Source: an uncultured Prevotella sp.
Lineage (GTDB): Bacteria > Bacteroidota > Bacteroidia > Bacteroidales > Bacteroidaceae
Length of the DNA: 64,000 bases
NCBI GenBank assembly: GCA_900540375.1
Contig: UQFS01000007.1
Location: 50,141 to 114,140 of the forward strand
Direction: 5' to 3'
In this document: positions 7,602 to 16,336 of the stretch, piece after piece
How the letters are laid out: every line of letters starts with the position of its first letter
Numbering within the stretch: the stretch's first letter is position 1
Notes under the pieces: model-generated
What the model saw: only the letters and a program-made list of their open reading frames with translations
Databases searched by the model: none
What the model was told of the DNA's origin: nothing
Translations under genes and position numbers: made by a program

Positions 7602-10337
7602 TTATGCCTCCTCCACGGCAGCCTGGGCGGCAGCCAGACGGGCGATAGGTACACGGAACGGTGAGCAGCTCACGTAGTCGAGACCCACACGATGGCAGAA
7701 CTTCACCGACGAAGGCTCACCACCATGCTCACCGCAGATACCGCACTTCAGGTCAGGACGGGTCGAGCGGCCCTTCTCCACAGCCATGCGGATGAGCTGG
7801 CCCACGCCGCGCTGGTCGAGAACCTGGAACGGATCGACGTCGAGGATCTTCTTCTCCAGATACGACGGCAGGAAGCTGGCAATGTCGTCGCGGCTGTAGC
7901 CAAATGTCATCTGCGTCAAGTCGTTGGTACCGAAGCTGAAGTACTCAGCCTTCTGGGCGATGAGGTCTGCTGTCAGGGCAGCGCGCGGCACCTCGATCAT
8001 CGTACCGATCTTGAACGGGATCTCCACACCCTCTTCGGCGAAGAGCTTCTCGGCGGTCTCGCGGATGACCTTCTCCTGGGCATCGAGCTCATTGACAATG
8101 CCTACCAACGGCACCATGATCTCCGGATGAGGATCGAGGCCTTCCTTCTTCAACTGGATGGCAGCACCGAGGATGGCGCGTGTCTGCATGGCCGTGATCT
8201 CGGGGAACGTATTGCCCAGACGGCAGCCACGAAGGCCGAGCATCGGGTTGTGCTCGCTCAGACTCTGCACGCGGTCCTGGATCACTTTCACGCTGACACC
8301 CATCTCCTTGGCCATGGCTTCCTGGCCTTTCAGGTCGTGGGGCACGAACTCGTGGAGAGGCGGGTCGAGCAGACGGATGTTCACCGGCATGCCGTCCATG
8401 CACTTCAGGATGCCATAGAAGTCCTGCTTCTGATAGGGCAGCAGTTTGGCAAGGGCTTTCTCGCGGCCTCCCTTGCTGTCAGCGAGGATCATCTCGCGCA
8501 TGGCCTTGATCTTCTCGTTCTCGAAGAACATGTGCTCGGTACGACACAGGCCGATGCCCACGGCACCGAAGTTGTGGGCCACCTCAGCGTCGTGAGGCGT
8601 GTCGGCATTGGTGCGGACGACGAGTCGGGTGTATTTGTTGCAGAGCTTCATCAGCTCAGCAAAGTCGCCTGTGACCTCGGCGGGACGTGTCTTCACCTCG
8701 CCGAAGTAGACCTCACCGGTAGAACCGTTGAGAGAGATGTAGTCACCCTCGTGAAGTACAGTGCCGTCGATCTCCACGGTGCGGGCCTTGTAGTCGACAT
8801 TGATGGCACCGGCACCACTGACACAGCACTTGCCCATGCCGCGGGCCACCACGGCGGCGTGTGATGTCATACCTCCGCGAGCCGTCAGGATACCTTCTGC
8901 GGCACTCATGCCGGCGAGGTCCTCAGGCGAGGTCTCGATACGCACCATCACCACCTGATGGCCGTCGGCATGCCATTTCTCAGCATCATCGGCGAAGAAA
9001 ACGATCTGGCCGCAGGCTGCACCCGGCGATGCGGGCAGTCCGCGTGTGAGCACACGAGCCTGAGCCTTAGCCTCCTTGTCGAAGACCGGGTGGAGCAGTT
9101 CGTCGAGTTTGTTGGGCTCGCAGCGCTCCAAAGCAGTCTTCTCGTCAATGAGTCCCTCACGCAACAGATCCATGGCGATCTTCACCATTGCCGTACCCGT
9201 GCGCTTGCCGTTGCGGGTCTGGAGGAACCAGAGCTTGCCTTCCTGCACGGTGAACTCCATGTCCTGCATGTCGTTGTAGTGTTTCTCGAGTTTGTCCTGC
9301 ATGTCGTTGAGCTGTGCGTAGATATTGGGCATGGATTCCTCCATGGAAGGATATTTGCTGGCGCGTGAAGCCTCGTCGATGCCCTGCTGTTTAGCCCAGC
9401 GGAGCGAGCCTTCCTTGGTGATCTGCTGCGGTGTGCGGATTCCGGCGACAACATCCTCACCCTGTGCGTTGACAAGATACTCGCCGTTGAAGCGGTTCTC
9501 GCCCGTGGCAGCGTCGCGGCTGAAGCAGACACCTGTGGCAGAGCTGTTGCCCATGTTGCCGAATACCATGGCCATGACAGTGACGGCGGTACCCCATTCC
9601 TGCGGGATACCCTCCATCTTGCGATAGAGGATGGCGCGGTCGTTCATCCAAGAGTCAAAGACGGCGCAGATGGCGCCCCAAAGCTGTTCCATAGGGTCGG
9701 AGGGGAACTCACGGCCGGTGCGCTCTTTGATATAGTCTTTGAAGAGAATGACGAGACTCTTCAGCTCGTCGGTGTTCATCTCGTTGTCGAGACGGATGCC
9801 GCGCTGAGCCTTTACTTTCTGGATGATGGCTTCAAAGGGATCGATGTCTTCCTTGTTGACCGGCTTCATGCCGAGGACCACGTCGCCGTACATCTGTACG
9901 AATCGGCGGTAGCTGTCATAGGCAAAGCGTTCGTTGCCCGTCTTGGCAGCAAGTCCCTTGACTACCTCATCGTTGAGACCGAGGTTGAGGATGGTGTCCA
10001 TCATACCCGGCATAGAGGCACGCGCGCCGGAGCGCACGCTGACGAGAAGCGGGTTCTTCGCGTCGCCGAACTTCAGACCCATGAGTTTCTCGACGTGTTT
10101 CACGCCATTGACAACGTCATCCTTGAGTAAAGCGACCACGTCGGCCTTGCCTTTCTCGAAATACTCGTTGCAGACATCTGTGGTGATGGTGAATCCCGGT
10201 GGCACGGGCACACCGATCAAATTCATCTCGGCCAGGTTGGCTCCTTTGCCACCAAGAAGGTTGCGCATGTCGGCATGGCCCTCAGCCTTACCGTTTCCAA
10301 AGAGATAAACTCTCTTCTCGCTCGTTTTTTCACTCAT
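7602..10337 (-). CDS. ppdK: pyruvate, phosphate dikinase
   Basis: Catalyses reversible conversion of pyruvate, ATP and Pi to PEP, AMP and PPi; in anaerobic Bacteroidota it works around the PEP/pyruvate node. The 911-aa length is normal. The N-terminal ATP-grasp domain begins at LLGGKGANLAEM (residues 27-38) and contains VRSGARASMPGMMDT (101-115). The phosphohistidine domain has GGMTSHAAVVARG with the carrier His at residue 493. The C-terminal PEP-utilising barrel contains LRGCRLG, IMVPLV, FSFGTNDLTQ and the catalytic-cysteine segment CGICGEHGG. A promoter at 10397-10427 gives a leader of about 50 nt and a strong terminator follows, so it is probably a single-gene transcript. Confidence 0.97.
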   Translation of the reverse strand: MSEKTSEKRVYLFGNGKAEGHADMRNLLGGKGANLAEMNLIGVPVPPGFTITTDVCNEYFEKGKADVVALLKDDVVNGVKHVEKLMGLKFGDAKNPLLVSVRSGARASMPGMMDTILNLGLNDEVVKGLAAKTGNERFAYDSYRRFVQMYGDVVLGMKPVNKEDIDPFEAIIQKVKAQRGIRLDNEMNTDELKSLVILFKDYIKERTGREFPSDPMEQLWGAICAVFDSWMNDRAILYRKMEGIPQEWGTAVTVMAMVFGNMGNSSATGVCFSRDAATGENRFNGEYLVNAQGEDVVAGIRTPQQITKEGSLRWAKQQGIDEASRASKYPSMEESMPNIYAQLNDMQDKLEKHYNDMQDMEFTVQEGKLWFLQTRNGKRTGTAMVKIAMDLLREGLIDEKTALERCEPNKLDELLHPVFDKEAKAQARVLTRGLPASPGAACGQIVFFADDAEKWHADGHQVVMVRIETSPEDLAGMSAAEGILTARGGMTSHAAVVARGMGKCCVSGAGAINVDYKARTVEIDGTVLHEGDYISLNGSTGEVYFGEVKTRPAEVTGDFAELMKLCNKYTRLVVRTNADTPHDAEVAHNFGAVGIGLCRTEHMFFENEKIKAMREMILADSKGGREKALAKLLPYQKQDFYGILKCMDGMPVNIRLLDPPLHEFVPHDLKGQEAMAKEMGVSVKVIQDRVQSLSEHNPMLGLRGCRLGNTFPEITAMQTRAILGAAIQLKKEGLDPHPEIMVPLVGIVNELDAQEKVIRETAEKLFAEEGVEIPFKIGTMIEVPRAALTADLIAQKAEYFSFGTNDLTQMTFGYSRDDIASFLPSYLEKKILDVDPFQVLDQRGVGQLIRMAVEKGRSTRPDLKCGICGEHGGEPSSVKFCHRVGLDYVSCSPFRVPIARLAAAQAAVEEA

Positions 10338-10396
10338 AGTTAATAGGTGTTGTATATGTTATATGTTAAAATCGCGTTGTAGGGATTTAGATATTG

Positions 10397-10427
10397 CAAA
10401 GATAGTGTTTTGTCATTAAACTGCAAA
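10397..10427 (-). promoter_or_regulatory. promoter of ppdK
   Basis: On the minus strand TTTG (10424-10427), 19-bp spacer, TATCTTTG (10397-10404): a full match to the Bacteroidota promoter consensus. Confidence 0.75.
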
Positions 10428-10623
10428 GAGAATAAGCGAAAAAATGACATCTTGACTTTACAAAATCGTTGTTTGCGCTAACAAATGGCTAAAAGTGTCA
10501 GAAAGTAGGTGGTAAAAAAGATAGGATGGGGCAGAAAAAGAAAAAGGGGGAGCAATCTCACGGCCGCGCCCCCTCCTTGTTAATTACAGATTCGATATAA
10601 TCTTTAAAGAACAGGTATATTTC

Positions 10624-10755
10624 CTAATTATTCGTCCCAGCGTCATCATCGTCGTCACTTGCTACACCGTCTCCAGGTGCCTCGCCTACGAATTCCATAT
10701 CACCTGCGACATATGTATTCGTTGTGCTTTTGTTGATATAGCAGACAAAATAGTA
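10624..10755 (-). pseudogene. possible gene remnant with acidic C-terminus
   Basis: In the 470-bp space between the ppdK promoter and the aqpZ promoter, a minus-strand frame opens after TAA at 10756-10758 and ends with TAG at 10624-10626. It reads YYFVCYINKSTTNTYVAGD and later EAPGDGVASDDDDDAGTNN. It has no upstream start codon (only an internal ATG giving 24 aa). The composition resembles the tail of a protein more than random DNA, but support is weak. A G/C-rich imperfect hairpin lies just downstream at about 10544-10580. Confidence 0.2.
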
Positions 10756-10797
10756 TTAATCTGAAGAGTGCTCAAACAGCATAAAACAGCACTGTTG

Positions 10798-10829
10798 TTT
10801 GTAGTTTTAAAATAATTTCTGTATCTTTG
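10798..10829 (+). promoter_or_regulatory. promoter of aqpZ
   Basis: TTTG (10798-10801), 20-bp spacer, TATCTTTG (10822-10829); predicted transcription start near 10836, about 40 nt before the start codon. Confidence 0.75.
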
Positions 10830-10876
10830 CGTTTATTTGGTTAGAAGTAGATTGTTTTTTTATAATATATAGATTT

Positions 10877-11572
10877 ATGAAAAAGTATTTAGCAGAAATG
10901 GTAGGCACGATGGTGCTGGTATTGATGGGCTGTGGTGCAGCTGTGTCTTTAGGATGTGATCCTGTCAATAATCAGGCAGCTGTGGTTGGCACGGCAATAG
11001 CCTTTGGCTTGGCAGTTGTTTCCATGGCTTACACGATTGGTGGCATCTCGGGATGCCATATCAATCCGGCTATCACGTTGGGTGTATGGCTCAGCGGTCG
11101 TATGAGCAGCAAGGATGCTGGCATGTATATGCTTTTCCAGGTCATTGGAGGTATTCTTGGCGCAGCCATTCTTTATTTGCTTACGTCAGCAGCGGGTCTT
11201 GTTGGCACTGGTGCAAATGACTTGCAGTCTTTGGATGGAGCAGGCACGAAAGTGACTGTGTTTGGCGGCTTCTTGGCAGAGATGTTCTTCACTTTTGTGT
11301 TTGTGTTAGTGGTGTTGGGAGCTACGGCTAAGACCAATGGCGCAACGAACAACTTTGCCGGTCTGGCTATCGGTCTCTCTTTGGTGCTTGTGCATTTAGC
11401 CTGCATCCGTTATACAGGTACTTCTGTAAACCCGGCCCGTTCGATTGGCCCGGCTCTGTTCCAAGGTGGCACTGCATTGAGCAATCTTTGGATTTTCATC
11501 GTAGCACCTATGGCTGGCGGTGCTTTGTCTGCCTGCGTATGGAAAGTGATCGATCCCAACAAGGAGAAATAA
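10877..11572 (+). CDS. aqpZ: aquaporin Z-type water channel
   Basis: A 231-aa inner-membrane MIP-family channel with six predicted transmembrane helices and two half-helices. The NPA motifs are HINPAITLG (Asn63-Pro64-Ala65) and VNPARSIGPAL (Asn185-Pro186-Ala187). The residues at the aromatic/arginine filter positions, Phe43, His173, Thr182 and Arg188, are those of AqpZ, which argues for water rather than glycerol transport. It has its own promoter. A weak hairpin with a T run (about 11596-11627) may end the transcript before the sugar permease gene. Confidence 0.93.
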   Translation: MKKYLAEMVGTMVLVLMGCGAAVSLGCDPVNNQAAVVGTAIAFGLAVVSMAYTIGGISGCHINPAITLGVWLSGRMSSKDAGMYMLFQVIGGILGAAILYLLTSAAGLVGTGANDLQSLDGAGTKVTVFGGFLAEMFFTFVFVLVVLGATAKTNGATNNFAGLAIGLSLVLVHLACIRYTGTSVNPARSIGPALFQGGTALSNLWIFIVAPMAGGALSACVWKVIDPNKEK

Positions 11573-11595
11573 TGGTTGAGATCTAAATGAATAAG

Positions 11596-11627
11596 GAGGG
11601 GCAGACCGTCCTTCCTGTTGTTTTTTC
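11596..11627 (+). terminator. possible weak terminator after aqpZ
   Basis: An imperfect GGAGGG/CCTTCC hairpin followed by TTGTTTTTTC lies 25 bp after the aqpZ stop codon. Confidence 0.35.
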
Positions 11628-11680
11628 TCACAATACACACATTATTATATAGAGTTTCAGAACTCCGTATATACAGATTC

Positions 11681-12943
11681 ATGATGGCCAATAATCATAC
11701 AGAAGAAAATCAGCCATACTGTGGAGGGGGATCACCAGAGAAAAGGCGTGCGGCACTGACCAATCGCAACTATCTTCTGCCTTTTATCCTTGTCACCTCT
11801 CTCTTCTTTCTTTGGGGCTTTGCCCGTGCGATCCTTGATGTGCTCAACAAACATTTCCAGAATGCGCTTGATATTTCCATTACCCAGTCCTCACTCATCC
11901 AGGTGACAACCTATCTTGGCTATTTCATTATGGCCATACCGGCCGGTTGGTTCATCAACCGGCGTGGTTATCGCTTGGGTGTGGTATTCGGTCTGCTGCT
12001 CTTTGGCATTGGTGCCTTGCTCTTCATTCCGGGTGCTGAGGCTGGTACGTTCTATGCCTATCTTGCGGCTTTGTTTATCATTGGTTGCGGTCTGGTCTTC
12101 TTGGAGACCTCTGCCAACCCATACGTCACGGAGCTCGGTGATCCGCGCACGGCTACGAGCCGCCTCAACTTCAGCCAGTCGTTCAACGGACTGGGATCGC
12201 TGAGTGCCACCTTCCTCATAGGACAGTTCCTCTTCAATGGCACTGACCGTGGTGGCAACATCGTCATCCCCTATACCGTGCTGGGTATCGTGGTTCTGAT
12301 CATTGCCGTGGTGTTCTCACGCGTGAACCTTCCGGAAATCAAGCATCAGGAGACCGAGGAAGACCGTTCGCAGGGTACACGTATCAACAAGCTGTTCCGA
12401 CATCATCCGATGTTTGTTTTCGGACTTTTCTCCTTACTGGCATACGAGGTGGCGGAGATCTCCATCAACAGCTATTTCATCAACTATGTCACCGGCAAAG
12501 GATGGATGAGTGACAATACCGCTTCGGTGGTGCTTACTGTGGCTTTGGCTTTCTTCATGGTCGGTCGCTTTGTGGGCAGTTGGATCATGCGGCGTGTCAA
12601 GGCAGAGCATATGCTTCTCTACTGTGCCATAGGCAGTGTAGTGTGTATTGGTTTGGTGATGCTCAACCTCGGCAAGGTGTCGATGGTGGCCCTTGTATGC
12701 AACTATGTCTTTGAAGCTATCATGTTCCCCACGATCTTTTCTTTGGCCTTGCATGGCTTGGGCAATCTGACGAAGAGTGCGTCGTCGTTGCTGATGATGA
12801 CACCTATCGGCGGTTGCGGCTTCTTGCTGATGGGTATCATCGCAGACGCCACCCACATGATGAGCATGCCGTTTATCATCCCGTTCCTTGGCTATTTTGT
12901 TGTGCTGCTCTTCGCGTCGGAGTTGACAAGGAAGAAAGAATAA
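11681..12943 (+). CDS. sugar MFS transporter, FucP (FHS) family
   Basis: A 420-aa major facilitator with about 12 transmembrane helices, in the fucose:H+ / glucose-galactose permease family. Typical features are NRNYLLPFILVTSLFFLWGF (first helix), ITQSSLIQVTTYLGYF, MAIPAGWFINRRGYRLGV (the loop 2-3 signature) and FLETSANPYVTELG. The start is put at 11681 (or 11684) because the in-frame extension to 11618 overlaps the presumed aqpZ terminator and reads as non-protein sequence. The substrate cannot be decided from sequence; L-fucose, glucose and galactose are family substrates. It may read through from aqpZ, 108 bp upstream. Confidence 0.88.
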   Translation: MMANNHTEENQPYCGGGSPEKRRAALTNRNYLLPFILVTSLFFLWGFARAILDVLNKHFQNALDISITQSSLIQVTTYLGYFIMAIPAGWFINRRGYRLGVVFGLLLFGIGALLFIPGAEAGTFYAYLAALFIIGCGLVFLETSANPYVTELGDPRTATSRLNFSQSFNGLGSLSATFLIGQFLFNGTDRGGNIVIPYTVLGIVVLIIAVVFSRVNLPEIKHQETEEDRSQGTRINKLFRHHPMFVFGLFSLLAYEVAEISINSYFINYVTGKGWMSDNTASVVLTVALAFFMVGRFVGSWIMRRVKAEHMLLYCAIGSVVCIGLVMLNLGKVSMVALVCNYVFEAIMFPTIFSLALHGLGNLTKSASSLLMMTPIGGCGFLLMGIIADATHMMSMPFIIPFLGYFVVLLFASELTRKKE

Positions 12944-12960
12944 GAAGCCTCACCCCCTTG

Positions 12961-12981
12961 CCCCTCTCCCAAGGAGAGGGG
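12961..12981. repeat. C-rich hairpin (dispersed family, copy 1)
   Basis: CCCCTCTCC (12961-12969) and GGAGAGGGG (12973-12981) form a perfect 9-bp stem with a 3-nt loop, 18 bp after the permease stop. The surrounding CTCACCCCCTTGCC is typical of a widespread intergenic repeat. Related copies: 19399-19438, 28394-28437, 32850-32888. Confidence 0.65.
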
Positions 12982-13025
12982 AGTGAATTGCTTCAAGGGG
13001 TCAGAGGGCGCGGAGAGGCTGGGGG

Positions 13026-13085
13026 CTCCCTTGCTTGTTTGCTCTCTCCCTTGCTTAGTTGCTTCCTCCCTTGTCTGTTTGCACT
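13026..13085. repeat. 20-bp unit in three tandem copies
   Basis: Units starting at 13026, 13046 and 13066 all begin CTCCCTTG and continue CTTGTTTGCTCT, CTTAGTTGCTTC and TCTGTTTGCACT. The period is exactly 20 bp. It lies in the 254-bp gene-free stretch before the outer membrane barrel gene. Confidence 0.7.
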
Positions 13086-13170
13086 GGCTTTTCCTTTTTT
13101 AGGTATAAGTCCTGCTCGGCTCTGTAAGACGGTGCTGTGCAGCGTCCCACTGGCTCTTTGCGCTCCCCTT

Positions 13171-13191
13171 CATCATTCATCATTCATCATT
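13171..13191. repeat. CATCATT x3, six bases before a start codon
   Basis: Three exact copies of CATCATT, the complement of the AATGATG heptamer seen at 2596-2667. The block ends 6 bp before the ATG at 13198, in the position of a ribosome binding site. Confidence 0.8.
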
Positions 13192-13197
13192 GTGTAC

Positions 13198-16113
13198 ATG
13201 CGTCGCCTGCTCTTTTTCCTTCTCTTCTCCCTCTCCTTCCTTTCCGCTGCTGCCCGCCACATCGTAGGCAGGGTAGTGGACGGCAAGACCCATGAGGACT
13301 TGGCGGGCGCCGTCGTGGAGCTGCTCAATCCCCGCGACTCCTCGGTCATCAAGTCCACGACCACGACAGAACGGCAGATCTTCGGTTGGAAGGTCTTTGT
13401 CTATCAGATAGATGTTGATAACGACTCTACCTATCTGTTGCGCTGCTCCAGCCTTGGCTATCAGACTACCTATCGTCGCGTCACCGTGCGTATGGCCAAC
13501 CGCGTCAATGAACAGCAGATCGACGACATCGCGCTGCTGCCCGATGTGCACACGCTCAGCGAGGTGGTCGTGAAGGCAACAAAGATCAAGATGGTGATGC
13601 GTGGCGACACGCTCGTCTACGATGCTTCCGCACTCAACCTCAGCGAGGGATCCATGCTCGACGCGCTCATCCGTCAGATGCCGGGCACTACACTGGACAA
13701 TGGGGTCATCAAAGTCAACGGACGGGCTGTGAGTTCGCTGCTCATCGACGGCCGCGACTTCTTCAAAGGCGACATGAAGAAAGCTCTGGAGAACCTGCCC
13801 GCCTTCACCGTCGACAAGGTCAAGGCCTATGACAAGCAAGGGCAGGAAAGCCGACTCATGGGGCGCGACATGGGTGACAAGAGCTATGTCCTCGACGTGA
13901 CGCTGAAACGCGAATACAAACATGGACTCCTGGCCAACGCCGATGTCGCGGGCGGTACCAACAATCGCTATGCCGCACGATTGTTCTCGATGTACTACAC
14001 ACCCAAGGAGCGGCTCACGCTGACGGGGTCTACAAACAATGTCGGAGACACCTCGGTGCCGGGAGAGAACGGAAGCATCAGCTCGGTACCTGACGCGGGA
14101 GGCGGGTTGGCCTCGGTCAGAAACCTGGGAGCAGAGTACCGACGGGATGGTAAAACAGAAGATGCCTACTTCGATACGTCGCTCAGCTATGCCTCGGACG
14201 ACAACGAGACACGCACACGTACCACGGAACAGACGTTTCTCACCGGTGGCGACATCTATCAGATCGACCGCAATACCACGCGCAATGTCAGTCGGCAGTG
14301 GTCCGCGGATGCTTCTTTCGGACTGACACCCATACATCAGATGCTTGGTGGTACGCTTTCCGGTGCTTATAGTCGCAACCACGGAAATGGAAACGGACGC
14401 TCGGGACTGTTCAACAGCAGGCCGGGAGGAGACGCAATCCTCGACAGCCTGTTTATGGCTGATGCCAGCGCACGGCTCCTGAAGCGCGCCATCAACCGAG
14501 TGAAAAACGATAATCAGTTCCACGGCAACTCCTACAATGCTTCGCTCAGTCTCTACGACCGTGTGCGTATCGGAAGCAGTGGCAATGACGAGCTCTCGCT
14601 CAATGGTAACCTCGACTATGGCAAGACTACCAACGACCGTTTTGCCATGAACCGCATCGACTACCTCGGCACGGAGAACCGGCAGGATCACCGATACCAG
14701 TATTCCCAAACGCCGGATCATCATCTCAACATGGAGGGATCGGCACTCTATGCCTGTCAGCTCGTCAACGATACCGTGGGACTGAACAGCCTCTACCTGC
14801 GTCCGTCTTACACCATCCGTCAGAGCTACGACAACACACGTTACAATCTCTACCGCATCGATCAGGTAGAAGGCTACCGCGAACAGGACTATACCCTCGG
14901 CATGCTGCCCTCGGAGCGGCATGCCCTGCTTGCCGCTATTGACAACAGCAACAGCTATCGCAGCAGTATACATACGACACAGCAGACGGCTGAGGCCTCG
15001 CTTTACTTCACGCATGGCGACGGCACGGCAAAACCACAGATCACGCTCTCGGCCCGTCTGCCGCTGGAGTGGAAACGTGAGCGCCTGACCTATTTCCGTA
15101 ACAAAGACTATGAAAAGGAGCGCCACAATACTTTCTTTAATCCGATGGTGGACTTTAGATACCAGTTCAATGACTCCACCGGTACACGCTTTGTCGAATG
15201 CTCTTACTCCACATCGCAGAGTGTGCCTGAACTCTCCACGCTCCTCGACATCCGCGATGATGCCAATCCGCTCGACGTGATGCTGGGTAATCCGAATCTG
15301 AAAAAGGCACGCAGCCACAACGTCAGCCTCAGCGCGTCGCTCTTCCGGCTGGCCACGCAGCGGATGATGAACTTCATGCTGGGATTCCGTTCCACTCACA
15401 ACGCCCTCGCGTCTGCTGTCGTCTATGACAAGCAGACCGGTGTGACCACTACGCAGCAGACCAATGTCAACGGCAATTGGAGCGCGTCGGCAGGTATGAG
15501 TTTCTCAACACCACTCGACAAGGCTACGAGATGGAGAATGCAGAATGACCTCAGCGCTAACTTCAACAACAGTGTTGACCTCACCACCGTGGAAGGAAGT
15601 GACAACTCGCGAAGCACGGTACGCAGTTGGGAACTGAATAATCAACTGGAACTCGACTATCAACTCGACACCCGGCTGCATGCCTTCGCTGAATGCCGTG
15701 TTGCCTATCACAACGCCAACAGCCGACGGTGCGACTTCCAAACGGTCAATGCGTGGGACTGTAACCTGCGACTTGGTGCAAACATTACGATGCCTTGGGG
15801 CATAGACTTGTCGTCTGACATCACCGACTACAGACGTATGGGATATAACGATGGGCAGATGAACCGCAGCGAACTGGTGTGGAACGCAAGACTCTCGAAA
15901 AAGCTGGTGCACGACCGGCTCACGTTCATGCTCGACGCCTATGATATTCTGGGCAACCTCAACAGTACCACGCTGGTGCTCAACGAGCAGGGGCGCACGG
16001 AGACTTGGACCAACTCCATCCCACGCTATCTCATGCTCCATGTCGTCTATAGACTCACGTTAGGCATGGCAGCATCGAAAAAAGATAATGTGTTGGATGG
16101 TGGAGAATTGTAA
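13198..16113 (+). CDS. TonB-dependent receptor-like outer membrane beta-barrel protein
   Basis: A 971-aa outer membrane protein. The signal peptide MRRLLFFLLFSLSFLSAAA is followed by a carboxypeptidase-regulatory-like beta domain (about residues 20-110, HIVGRVVDGKTHEDLAGAVV), then a plug-like region (about 115-225) with MRGDTLVYDAS, LIRQMPG, LIDGRDFFKGD and DVTLKREYK, and a large C-terminal barrel of the outer-membrane beta-barrel family 3 type. No classical TonB box is evident and no SusD partner is adjacent, so its cargo is unknown. The in-frame open region back to 12814 was rejected because it translates repeats and overlaps the permease gene. The heptamer repeat lies just before the start. 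Confidence 0.85.
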   Translation: MRRLLFFLLFSLSFLSAAARHIVGRVVDGKTHEDLAGAVVELLNPRDSSVIKSTTTTERQIFGWKVFVYQIDVDNDSTYLLRCSSLGYQTTYRRVTVRMANRVNEQQIDDIALLPDVHTLSEVVVKATKIKMVMRGDTLVYDASALNLSEGSMLDALIRQMPGTTLDNGVIKVNGRAVSSLLIDGRDFFKGDMKKALENLPAFTVDKVKAYDKQGQESRLMGRDMGDKSYVLDVTLKREYKHGLLANADVAGGTNNRYAARLFSMYYTPKERLTLTGSTNNVGDTSVPGENGSISSVPDAGGGLASVRNLGAEYRRDGKTEDAYFDTSLSYASDDNETRTRTTEQTFLTGGDIYQIDRNTTRNVSRQWSADASFGLTPIHQMLGGTLSGAYSRNHGNGNGRSGLFNSRPGGDAILDSLFMADASARLLKRAINRVKNDNQFHGNSYNASLSLYDRVRIGSSGNDELSLNGNLDYGKTTNDRFAMNRIDYLGTENRQDHRYQYSQTPDHHLNMEGSALYACQLVNDTVGLNSLYLRPSYTIRQSYDNTRYNLYRIDQVEGYREQDYTLGMLPSERHALLAAIDNSNSYRSSIHTTQQTAEASLYFTHGDGTAKPQITLSARLPLEWKRERLTYFRNKDYEKERHNTFFNPMVDFRYQFNDSTGTRFVECSYSTSQSVPELSTLLDIRDDANPLDVMLGNPNLKKARSHNVSLSASLFRLATQRMMNFMLGFRSTHNALASAVVYDKQTGVTTTQQTNVNGNWSASAGMSFSTPLDKATRWRMQNDLSANFNNSVDLTTVEGSDNSRSTVRSWELNNQLELDYQLDTRLHAFAECRVAYHNANSRRCDFQTVNAWDCNLRLGANITMPWGIDLSSDITDYRRMGYNDGQMNRSELVWNARLSKKLVHDRLTFMLDAYDILGNLNSTTLVLNEQGRTETWTNSIPRYLMLHVVYRLTLGMAASKKDNVLDGGEL

Positions 16114-16205
16114 ACTTTAAATGACAAACAGCAGTGCAAGGGGCAGAGGGAAAGACCGAAATAAACTTTTTTAACCTTCTTGTTGTACTTATTATCAAGA
16201 AACAT

Positions 16206-16236
16206 TTTGTAGTAAGAAAATAAATTGTTAAGTTTG
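16206..16236 (+). promoter_or_regulatory. promoter of fba
   Basis: TTTG (16206-16209), 19-bp spacer, TAAGTTTG (16229-16236). The predicted leader is about 90 nt. Confidence 0.7.
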
Positions 16237-16336
16237 CAATTGATAAAAACAGCGAGCCTACAACGCCGCTGCGAAGTCACTATATCACTCATATAATAAA
16301 TAGTAGATTTCATTCTAAACATAATTATTAAGTATT

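Noticed and set aside
12814..13197. N-terminal extension of the outer membrane barrel protein
   Set aside because: It overlaps the sugar permease gene and translates intergenic repeats; the signal peptide begins at 13198.
13180..15399. 739-codon minus-strand frame opposite the outer membrane barrel gene
   Set aside because: It is a mirror frame of a GC-rich coding region; the protein is rich in His/Arg/Val without domains, while the plus-strand frame has clear signal peptide, plug and barrel.
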